DNA from: Oscarella lobularis
Lineage: Eukaryota; Porifera; Homoscleromorpha; Homosclerophorida; Oscarellidae
Direction: 5' to 3'
NCBI RefSeq assembly: GCF_947507565.1
Contig: NC_089178.1
Span: forward strand, 248,001 to 312,000
Length of the DNA stretch: 64,000 nucleotides
Shown here piece by piece: positions 12,927 to 22,393 of this stretch (position 1 is the stretch's first letter; every line of letters begins with the position of its first letter). The position numbers were made by a program, and so were the translations under genes. The notes beneath the pieces are model-generated. The model made no database searches. It worked only from the letters and a program-made list of their open reading frames with translations, and was not told where the DNA came from.

Positions 12927-13708
12927 AAGACGGCGAACGAATGCAAATCGACGAAAATGACGACGAGGCGGAAGACGAAGACGGCGACGGCGGAGACAAT
13001 TCGTTGATTTGTAGCCGCCGTCGGATGCCGGCTACTGTAATTAGTACAAGCAGCTTAGAGAGTCTTAATGAAGATGATGGTGAAGTTGACGTTTTGCTGC
13101 AGCCGTTGCATCTGGTCTGGGCTAAGTGTCGGGGCTATCCAACGTATCCGGCAATGGTTAGTTTATCGCGTGTAAAAGCCTCTTTTTTTTCTATTGCCTC
13201 CTCCTTCTAGATTATCGATCCTCAAGCGCCCGAGGCGGGTTTTAAAATAAATGGCGTTACTATTCCCGGGCCTCCGCCTGAAGTGTTAGATTTGAAGCAT
13301 CGGGAAAAGGACTATCTGATCTTATTTTTTGATCCTCGAAGAACGTGGTAAGACTCTTCTCCCTGCCAGCCACTAAGAGACGCGCACTTCGTTTATAACG
13401 ACACCTTATAATTATCTCTCTTTATTTTGACTCATTTGTTTGCCGTTGTACACTCTGTACATTTCACTTACGGTTTTTTTTTTTCTAATCCTAGGCAGTG
13501 GCTACCCCGTTCAAAGTTAGATCTGCTTGGCGTTGATCCATCGTTGGATCAGACCAAGCTTTTGGAAAGTAAGAAAACGTCATGGAAAAAGTCAGTGTCT
13601 TCGGCCTATTGTCGGGCGTTGGCGCATCAAAAAAAGGTTAATGGGGAAGTGTGTGGTACGTCCGCAAGAAAGGAAGAATTGGGCAGAGAAGCAGAATATA
13701 ACACGTAG
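8898..13708 (+). CDS. BRPF1: BRPF-family scaffold of MOZ/MORF histone acetyltransferase (peregrin-like)
   Basis: Chromatin reader that would scaffold MYST acetyltransferases. In order it has: an N-terminal C2H2 finger (YECPLCHKIYKS, near 8960), a region like the EPL1/BRPF conserved segment (EELEAEVEYDMDEEDCAWL), a PHD finger (CSICNDGECQNSNAILFCD, from 10165), a zinc knuckle and extended PHD ([20 protein letters not shown] through the HPTC motif near 10570), a bromodomain split over exons near 11340-11800 (YLEVIDHPMDL, NNAFTYNEKDTYYF) and a C-terminal PWWP (LVWAKCRGYPTYPAM, about 13115-13560). Introns follow 10870, 11103, 11270, 11469, 11844, 12005, 12130, 13156 and 13348 (approximate). The start at 8898 gives MAAQARAII just before the finger, like vertebrate BRPF1. 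Long acidic and Ala/Pro tracts fill the linkers. The stop at 13706-13708 follows a short tail after the PWWP. Confidence 0.92.
9919..9996 (+). repeat. in-frame Ala then Asp trinucleotide tract
   Basis: A pure run of gcc codons (about 11 Ala) changes abruptly into a pure run of gac codons (about 15 Asp) within BRPF exon 1. A shorter ccg run (poly-Pro) lies near 9712-9735. These are low-complexity linker insertions that also create long spurious antisense reading frames. Confidence 0.85.
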
Positions 13709-13832
13709 GGGTTTTGTTCTTTTGTTTGTTGGCTCGTTAATTGATAAACTAAGTACTGCTAGCATGCCCAAAATTTGACACGGATGCAATTCATTAATTA
13801 AACGAATAGGCTACTTTGAGTCTACTATAGTA

Positions 13833-14222
13833 GGTGAATTTTCCTTCACCGCTTGGGATTCGAATTTGCCGAATACGCGAGGCGCTCGAGCGAATCTATG
13901 TTAATCAGACGGAACGTGCGGCTGCTTTTAGTGCTTATGCTAAAAAAATGCTAGCTGATCAGCATTACGTTGTGGGGTATCATTGGTGGCAATGGGCCGA
14001 TGAACCGGCCACCGGAAGGTGGCCAGACGGGGAAGATTCAAATTGTAAATTAATAAATAATATATGTTATTTACATAATTTTCTTACCTGTTCTTTCTCT
14101 CTCAGATTGTTCATATTGATGATGATGACTATGACGTTCTGACGACGGAAATGACGAAAACGAATGCGTTGGTTCAGAAAATTCATGCCAATTTGAATAG
14201 CACTGTTCTCCTCCTCTTTTAA
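13833..14222 (+). pseudogene. agarase-like glycoside hydrolase, broken 3' fragment
   Basis: After a good acceptor (ctatagtag) one frame reads GEFSFTAWDSNLPNTRGARAN and hits a stop. The continuation lies in another frame as NQTERAAAFSAYAKKMLAD and YVVGYHWWQWADEPATGRW, then DGEDSN. After an intron at about 14045-14105, a third piece reads IVHIDDDDYDVLTTEMTK to a stop at 14222, and its phase does not match the donor. The order of motifs resembles the C-terminal end of bacterial-type agarases and related (beta/alpha)8 hydrolases. Only the last two exons are present and at least one frameshift lies near 13905, so this looks like a decayed copy. Assembly error or a missed splice variant could also explain the frame breaks. 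The exact glycoside hydrolase family is not certain. Confidence 0.5.
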
Positions 14223-14471
14223 TGCTCCCCTTTTCGTTTATTTCTTTATATCGTCACGTTATGCTTACGTAGTTAATTTCGTCACACGGAGTGTCAAAAT
14301 TCCATGATATAAAATCTATTTAATCGGGCAGACTTACCCATTAACCAAGCAGCGAGCGCCAATCCGCCAGCCGCAAGCTCACCATAACCAATTCGTCGCC
14401 ACTGTATATCCTCTTGCACATCCTGCCTCCCTCTTCGACTATAGCACCTCAAAAACCCATCATCCTAAGAG

Positions 14472-14645
14472 AAGAGAGACTATAAAAAACTCCACGGCGA
14501 CTCCATGAGAAAAAAACATATGTATCTAATTTTGACCCCCTAATAAGAAGAGAGACTATAAAAAACTCTACGGCAACTCCACGGGAAAAAAATACACGTA
14601 TCTAATTTTGACCCCCTAAGAAGAGAGACTATAAAAAACTCTCCT
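14472..14645 (+). repeat. tandem repeat, period about 73-76 bp
   Basis: Three copies begin with aagagagactataaaaaactc at 14472, 14548 and 14621. The first two complete units also share a segment ending tctaattttgaccccctaa. The third copy is truncated. Confidence 0.85.
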
Positions 14646-14756
14646 CTCCTCCATCCCTTAGCTAAGATACGGCAAAGCAATATCGCGACTAATTCCGGAT
14701 CAACGACATCAATTAATTCCGCCGCAATCTTGTTCATCTCTCACGTCGTTCCTCAT

Positions 14757-14990
14757 TCAATTGCCCGTACAACTCCGTATTTCGCACAAGTCTCCTCTAG
14801 TATCCGTGGTTCCAACGACAAGCAATTCCATACTAAACCGACTATGCATGTGAGTATTGATTGTGACAGTGGCACACACGCCACCCGAACATCTCATTTG
14901 AAATGTGCAAAAATCGTCGCTGGTTATGGATCGATATCCGCCGTCTCCTTCACTTGTGGCTTGCGAAACCCGTTCCAAATACTCCCAAAC
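14757..14990 (-). pseudogene. fragment of a GFOD-like (Gfo/Idh/MocA) oxidoreductase
   Basis: On the minus strand an acceptor near 15003 opens a frame containing SITSDDFCTFQM, GGVCATVTIN and ELLVVGTT. This matches the central motif of glucose-fructose oxidoreductase-domain proteins. The frame ends in a stop at 14757 without the rest of the C-terminal domain. No N-terminal Rossmann part could be assembled upstream (up to 15250). It is probably an exon-sized relic rather than a working gene. Confidence 0.4.
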
Positions 14991-15258
14991 GCGGTAGACT
15001 CCTGCAAGAAAACAGATCGAAGACGCTGCATGTCAGCAAACTCGTCGAACCTCGACATAGTTGGGCAAAGAGACGAGAAACAGCTACAAAAATTATACGG
15101 GACGCTTGTTCTTCTCTAGATCGTTGGCACATTGCGCATGCGTCTCAAAAAGTCTGCAAAGAATCGCAAAGAGCACGTGCAATTAGTCTAGTTTTGACCC
15201 GCCTTAGGCCACTCCTTCGGTTCATACTGTATTCTACCCGGTAAGACTAAAATAAAAC

Positions 15259-15260
<2 letters not shown>

Positions 15261-15292
<32 letters not shown>
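15261..15292 (+). repeat. (ctat)n microsatellite
   Basis: About eight tandem copies of ctat. Confidence 0.95.
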
Positions 15293-15489
15293 AGGACTGC
15301 CTTTGTGCTCGGATAGGCTCACGAAATAGCGTTTTTTAGGTCAATTCGTTCGGCGGCGAAGCGAAAACGCTTCGACAGCTCACGTCGGGGCGCGAACTAG
15401 TCCAATCATCCAGTCGATGTAAGAAAGCATTGAATTATTTAATTAATTAAATTATTCTTTAGCTGGTTCTTCTGCTTTTACTGTGGGCA

Positions 15490-15804
15490 ATGAATAGCGA
15501 AAAAAATGAAGAATTTGTCCATAATATTTTGCAAATGGACGCTGAGATTCAACACGGGCTCATGCCCGGCGGACAAAAACAAATTCAAGATGGGTGTTTG
15601 GAAAGAGGGATTTTTCATCTACCCGAAGTCAGAGCATGTCGATATGACATCGAACCAGGTACACTTACATTATAATCCTCATCTAATAAATTTTTATTTG
15701 CGTTATTGAATTTAGCTCAATTATCTGCTGAATGTGTGACTCCTACTCCTGTTCGGAAAACTTGTGCTGCTACTCCTATGATGTCTCCTGCTCTGCAGAA
15801 TTAG
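15490..15804 (+). CDS. small unidentified two-exon ORF
   Basis: ATG at 15490 gives MNSEKNEEFVHNILQMDAE. The frame continues to ...YDIEP near 15658, where a gtacac donor and an acceptor ending tttag at 15715 join it in frame to AQLSAECVTPTPVRKT and a stop at 15802-15804. The product would be about 86 residues. Upstream exon-like sequence at 15340-15420 may belong to it. No family was recognised. It lies in a region rich in relics and may be one. Confidence 0.3.
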
Positions 15805-15829
15805 CTGGCGTCTCCTGCTTGCACTGGGG

Positions 15830-15890
15830 CTAATAACGGCCGTCTCTGTATGATACTGAGGGCACCTCTAATAACGGCCGTCTCTGTATT
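15830..15890 (+). repeat. short direct repeat
   Basis: The 20-base sequence taataacggccgtctctgta occurs at 15831-15850 and again at 15869-15888. Confidence 0.8.
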
Positions 15891-16061
15891 ACACTACTAG
15901 TTAAAAAATTTGATAACAAACATTTATGAATTTACTCCTGCCCCCTCGTGGCTTTAGCGCGCGTTGAATTCTCCGATGCTACAAGTAGCTCGTTTTCTTC
16001 GGCACAGTACGATAATGGACACTCGCATATTGAAAAATGCATTACTAAAGTTTTTTCTAAG

Positions 16062-16924
16062 ATTCTTACTCGTGGAGAAGAACGTTGTCGTTCTCGCAAG
16101 CCGAAATCGCGACTCAACGTCCGAATCCGTGGCGTATCGTGTCGGCAATTTGCGTCCAGCGCCTACCGACTATCACAAAGCAGAAGTCGGAGCTCGAACG
16201 AGCCATGGCAGAGCTAAAATGGAAGCAAGCAGAAGAAAGAAGCGTCTTATCCGGCTGGGAAATGAAGGAAATGGAAAGAGAACGAAACAGACAGCTGAGC
16301 GAAGAAAGGAAGACGAAAGACGAAGACGAAGACGACGATGACGACGACGGAACGATAAGCAGACGTTCTACCGCCGACGAAGACGAGGACGAAATCAGAG
16401 AACTTGAGCTGAAGGAATTCGAGTCGTTTCGCGCGGCGAGTCGCGAAACGGACGCCGACGCGACGAACGATCGGCGGTCGCTGGAGAGAAAATTGAGCGA
16501 GACTCTGTATCTGCTCGTCAAGAAACCGCGCGATCGAAACGCTTGGCAGATGCCGCAGGGCGGGTGGGAACGCGGCGAGACGATGAAAGAAGCGGCGATG
16601 AGAGAGCTGAGGGAGGAGTGCGGAGACGAGTTGAGTGTTCGAGTTCTTGGCAATTTGCCTTGGCTGTTTTATAGCTATCGGTTTCCTCGCGAGCATTTGT
16701 CTCCTGATGGATCTCTCGGAGCGAAGGTGCGCCTAGCTGGTTTTAGCTCTGCTAAAGTTGATTTTTAGGTGTTCATGTTCAAGGGGATTCACGTCGGTGG
16801 AAACGTGAAGCTGAATAAACAAGAATTGACGGATTTCGTCTGGGTTACACGAGACGAAATGAAGGAGTACGTAAATCCAAAATATTTTGACGTAGTAACG
16901 AAAATAATGCCTATGAGTGACTGA
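16062..16924 (+). CDS. MRPL46: mitochondrial large ribosomal subunit protein mL46 (NUDIX-fold)
   Basis: Component of the mitochondrial ribosome large subunit. The reading frame gives PWRIVSAICVQRLPTITK and ALERAMAELKWKQ-type N-terminal sequence, a highly acidic insert ([10 protein letters not shown]), then a NUDIX-like domain. The domain includes ETLYLLVKKPRDRNAWQMP and GGWERGETMKEAAMRELREECG, then LGAKV spliced across an intron (16728-16768) to FMFKGIHVGGN, and it ends MPMSD at 16924. The REL-REE box is retained, although in mL46 the fold is structural rather than catalytic. The first exon is unresolved. The frame enters through an acceptor ending at 16061, and a candidate first exon starts at ATG 15926 (MNLLLPP, donor gtggct), which would supply a short presequence. 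Confidence 0.85.
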
Positions 16925-17119
16925 AGAAAAATAGAGGCAAATGCTTAGCAATTTTCCCATACGCAAGACGGTGAGCTCGCATCACTTCTCCCTCTCTACG
17001 TTAGAAGCTGAGATATAAGGCACCTCCGCGTTTGTGGCCCAGTCATATCAAAAATTTAGGTCCCATTCAATTTTGCTCCTGCATCTTATTGATAAACGTT
17101 TCTATAGGTATCGCATAGA

Positions 17120-18208
17120 CTATGTCTTAGAGAGATCGTTTGTTTTTCTCTTTCGTCGTCGCGTCTTTTTCTAGAAAAGGCACACAGTTCTCAGTCTCTC
17201 TGGACATCGCCACGGCAATCGCGAGGGTGATATCACCTTTGTTAATTTCATCCCTTCTGCTACAATTGCTTTCTTTTTCTTTACAGACAGCGGATTCGGC
17301 CCTCGGGCGATTTTTCTCTTTTGTATCCGTCCGGATGCAATTCGACCTCGCTCTTTTGGCAAAAGTTTAGCAAGTTTGTCCAGCGTCTCTTTCTCGTGGC
17401 TGCTTGGCGCCGTTTTCAAAGCTAACGTCTACACAAAGCAAGGCAATTGGATTTGAATCTCTAAATCTTATTGACAGTTGTGCTGTACCTCTTCCGCTTT
17501 CTGTCTTGACAGAGGCGTCGGATTCTCAAGCATGATTGCGTTGTGAGTGATGTGCAAGAGAGGTACACCTACGGGACAGACCAATCAAAAGAACCTTGGG
17601 CATTTACACAGGTAATGAATATCATAATAGTATTCACCTGAAATTTGACGTAAACCGCCCTTGAGCTCTTGATCCTGACTAGCAATTATATAGTGATGCT
17701 CATTGTTTAGGCCTTTACCCAACGGTCGTCAAAATCTCAATTAGACTTATTGACGATTTTTTGTACCGACGAGACTCTTGATGCATTCGGCCGCCGGAAC
17801 GAGCTTGTCTCCGCGCTGGTGACCGCACTTTCTGCACTGATAGCGCTCCAAGATAAGCAGGGCACCGTGAAGACGCGAGCCGATTTCCTTCGCTTCAGCC
17901 AAGATGCATCGAGTCGTCACTGCGCAGAATTGCGTAGTTATAGGACCGCGTGACGGGGTTTTCTCGCGCTACCGAGAAGGACTGAGCCGTCGAGGTACTT
18001 TGGCAACTGTTCCTTGATATTGATTTTGGTTTGAAGAGCGGCTTGGGTGAAAGTGCCGTCGACTAGACGTGTTATGGATGGATTAGGAGGAGAGTGCGAG
18101 CAGAAAGAGGGTTTGTCTACCTAGAACTTGGTACGGTTCGCGAAGTCTGAATGCGTTGTGGTAGAAGGAGAGTATCTTCTTAGCGTGTTTTCGTCGCTTG
18201 ACCCTCAT
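17120..18208 (-). CDS. UTP23: UTP23, small-subunit processome PIN-like protein
   Basis: Nucleolar rRNA-processing factor of the SSU processome. ATG at 18208 gives MRVKRRKHAKKILSFYHNAF. Exons then follow with VDGTFTQAALQTKINIKEQL, LPKYLDGSVLL joined to VTTRCILAEAKEIGS, a zinc-binding stretch CRKCGH, HHYIIASQDQEL, GVPLLHITHNAIMLENPTP, and the family hallmark GPNPLSVKKKK near 17300. A final basic exon KKTRRRKRKTND ends at the stop 17120-17122. All introns are GT-AG and mostly about 50 bp. Six or more exons join cleanly in phase, so the gene looks complete. Confidence 0.9.
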
Positions 18209-18426
18209 TTTGTTGGTGCTATAGTGCGCGTGCGCTGCTCCTCTAGCGGCGGCAAAATATCATGTACTTTGTACTACTGTATTGTTGCTGACCCTTCTTC
18301 TCTATGATAAACATGCGATTTAGGACTCAAAGGCATGTAAGAGTTTCTTCTATTATTTCTTTTGAATCTTAGGGTCCTTTGGCACTAGTAGAGACCAGAC
18401 CGTGACCATCTCAAAACTTTTTTTGT

Positions 18427-19848
18427 CTAACACTTGCCTTCTACAGAGTTACACATGTCCTCGAGGGGTCTTCTTCGAGGTCTTCCCTGCTAAAAAAGGT
18501 CTTTGGAGAGAGATGCAATCTAAAACCTAAATGCTGTTCTTACCTTAGGCCGTTGTGGTTGTGGTGGTTGTGGCGTGACTGGCTCATCGTCTAGCACGAT
18601 CACACGCTCATCATCTTTGGGAACCACCTGCGCGTCCTCTTGGTTATTATCCGCAATTCTCCTAATAGAGATAAATCCGTTTAGTTGATTTTTAACTGCT
18701 GATTTAGATTATTGAACTGACTGAACTGCTTTCTGTGAAACGCGAACATTTGGAAAAGGCCAGAGCGCGGCACTATTGGGCGCAGATCTCTTCCTCAACT
18801 TCGTCAAGAGCTCATCTGTGGGACGTCGATCGTTCTAGCTCATACATATACCTGTATGACAAATGCACCTCTCACGAGATCAACGCCTTCTTGCATGCCA
18901 CTTTGCAGCTTGATTAGCGAGGTCACAAGCGATTTTTGATCATCTAGAACTTTGGAAACGGTTTCCAACTCCGTTTTCAACTGCAACAACTTCAGCTCTG
19001 TCTAAGCAGCAAAAACAAAAGAAAGAAGTCTAAGCTAAGCAAACGTCTACTAACCTGTTCAGCTGAAGAGTCTGCTTTTGCTGCTATCGCTTCAAGAATA
19101 CCGTTGAACTTTTCGCTAATGAATGTCGTCCCTAAAATTCCAGGTCGCCAAGTGAAAAAATTAAACTACCCCTGGTATTTGTGTTTACATTCTTGACAGG
19201 CTGTACTGATCATATCTTCAGTGTATTTTGAATGATGCTCGAGAAGTCTCTGCATTTCTGACATTGCCGCAGCAACCTGGTACAGAGTGTATTTGTTTTT
19301 GACCGAGACAATTGAACGAGATGCAACTGTTGCCTTTGATTCAATTTCTTCATCAGTTTTCTTCACCGTCAATTGAAACATATTGAACAGCGCTCTACAC
19401 TGCCTATTTTAGGTAACGATTTCGATAAGCAAATTTATTGACTTTTGCTCTCGTTCGTGAGTCTGAACTCGTTGCTTCAGGATTTCTTCTCTAGTAATAA
19501 CAAGCGATCCTTGTCGATCGTTCACACTTTTAGGTGGTGTTGGCAAAGTCGTAACTGACTAAAAAATTCGTATGACTATATCCTAAGACTTTTTTGTTTT
19601 TTTTGTTTTTTTTGTACGTGATAGGTCCCGCAATCGTCTGCGTTATCTGTTTGAGTCGAGACATGTTGAGAATCGGTTCTTTGTAAATCGTGACTCGATG
19701 GCCTGCAGAGATGAGTTACATAATATCGTTTTTCTTTTATAGAAGACGAGTGAATGTTCTCTCTAGAAGATATTCTCTCAGAAAAAAAGATTTACCTTTG
19801 AGCGAGGGAAGAATCGGCCGTTTGACGGCTCCATAGGTGCGAGAACAT
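18427..19848 (-). CDS. unidentified coiled-coil protein with C-terminal AT-hook-like motif
   Basis: The in-phase start is ATG at 19848 (MFSHLWSRQTADSS). The longer ATG at 19946 is in a frame that does not splice onward. The second exon carries QHVSTQTD, an LC8-type TQT motif, followed by SVTTLPTPPKSVNDRQG. A helical segment (KYTLYQVAAAMSEMQRLLEHH) ends in CQECKHKY. Further coiled-coil exons follow (ISEKFNGILEAIAAKADSS; TELKLLQLKTELETVSKVL). An acidic stretch (DDERVIVLDDEP) and a basic end RPKGRPRRRPLED complete it, with stop at 18427-18429. The layout (TQT, parallel coil, acidic/SUMO-interaction-like patch, AT-hook) suggests a chromatin- or spindle-associated adaptor. No family was recognised, and the exon around 19390-19430 is uncertain. 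Confidence 0.6.
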
Positions 19849-19993
19849 TTATGAACGCCGAAGAGACACGAAATTGCAAGAGAGCGGGAGAAAAAACGAT
19901 CTGAAGCGAGAATTGTCCCGGAATTGCTCTGCCCGTGCGTCTTCATGACTGAATGATCCGGGTAAATACTTAATTAGATCAACAGCATAATAA

Positions 19994-20473
19994 CTATCTA
20001 TTAGAAAATTCCTTCTTTAGCCAGTCCGAGTTTCTATAATACTTTTCGTCTCCCAACTTCAGCATAGTCTTGAGGTAGGAATAATAGTACGCCACGCCGA
20101 CGAGACGTTGAATGACGAAGAGTGCTTGCACGCCAGCGTTCCATATGTACACGTCGGACTTTCCCCACTGCCGGCGCAGTGACCATATATGGTATGCTAA
20201 GCAGAGGCCCAAATAGAGAAGAGACACGACGATCGTCGACTTGAATTTCCGTATTATGACCGACACGAGACCTGCTTTGAACACGTACGTGTTGAAGAAA
20301 ATGAGAAAAAGAACGATGACGTCGATGACGAGACAAACGTCCTGAACGATGTAGAGAATCAACGCAGCCACGTCGTCATCAGAAAAAAGACCCGATATAG
20401 AATTGACTAGAAGATCGACGAAGAGAAGACTGAAGAGAAGAATAAGGATCAAGCGATAGCGAGAAAATTGCAT
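19994..20473 (-). CDS. TMEM138: TMEM138, ciliary transition-zone membrane protein
   Basis: Intronless 159-residue protein with four hydrophobic segments. It starts MQFSRYRLILILLFSLLFVD and contains FLIFFNTYVFKAGLVSVI and the FVIQRLVGVAYYY and LKKEF end, colinear with human TMEM138, which has almost the same length. The human protein is needed for ciliogenesis and is linked to Joubert syndrome. Its start codon lies 78 bp from that of CCDC77 on the other strand. Confidence 0.92.
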   Translation of the reverse strand: MQFSRYRLILILLFSLLFVDLLVNSISGLFSDDDVAALILYIVQDVCLVIDVIVLFLIFFNTYVFKAGLVSVIIRKFKSTIVVSLLYLGLCLAYHIWSLRRQWGKSDVYIWNAGVQALFVIQRLVGVAYYYSYLKTMLKLGDEKYYRNSDWLKKEFSNR

Positions 20474-20551
20474 CTAAAGTTCGGTGACCATGGAGACGCG
20501 TAACGCGCTAGCGTCGTGAAGGTAAACGTGCGCACGCGCGTCGCAATTTAA
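20474..20551. promoter_or_regulatory. 78-bp bidirectional promoter between TMEM138 and CCDC77
   Basis: The two start codons are 78 bp apart on opposite strands, so both 5' UTRs and both core promoters must share this stretch. It holds an X-box-like element (20484-20497) and GC-rich palindromic sequence (acgcgtaacgcgctagcg, cgcacgcgcg). No TATA box was seen. Confidence 0.65.
20484..20497 (+). promoter_or_regulatory. X-box-like RFX site
   Basis: gtgaccatggagac. The left half fits the RFX consensus GTNRCC completely. The 2-base spacer AT is typical. The right half GGAGAC departs from RGYAAC at two positions. The neighbouring genes are both ciliary or centrosomal, which are the classic RFX targets. 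Functional binding is inferred only. Confidence 0.4.
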
Positions 20552-22314
<1,763 letters not shown>

Positions 22315-22393
22315 GAGGCATGTATTTACATACCATCTGTAATTAGGCTCGACGCGTGCGTTAACCTTTTTTTGCTTGCTGCGGCTTTTGTCC

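Larger units (their letters stand above)
14223..15489. other. relic-rich intergenic region
   Basis: About 1.3 kb without a complete gene. It contains a 73-76 bp tandem repeat, a GFOD-like minus-strand fragment and an atct microsatellite, all listed separately. Near 15340-15500 a + strand frame reads VNSFGGEAKTLRQL and, across a plausible intron (15419-15463), GSSAFTVGNE before a stop. This may be a further relic exon and was not identified. Confidence 0.4.

Noticed and set aside
12020-12946. 308-codon minus-strand ORF (and the Ser-rich one at 12184-12999)
   Set aside because: Antisense to the BRPF linker exon, low complexity, no protein-like motifs.
19849-19946. ATG at 19946 as start of the coiled-coil gene
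   Set aside because: Its frame gives the wrong phase at the first splice. ATG 19848 gives the phase that continues to the end of the gene.
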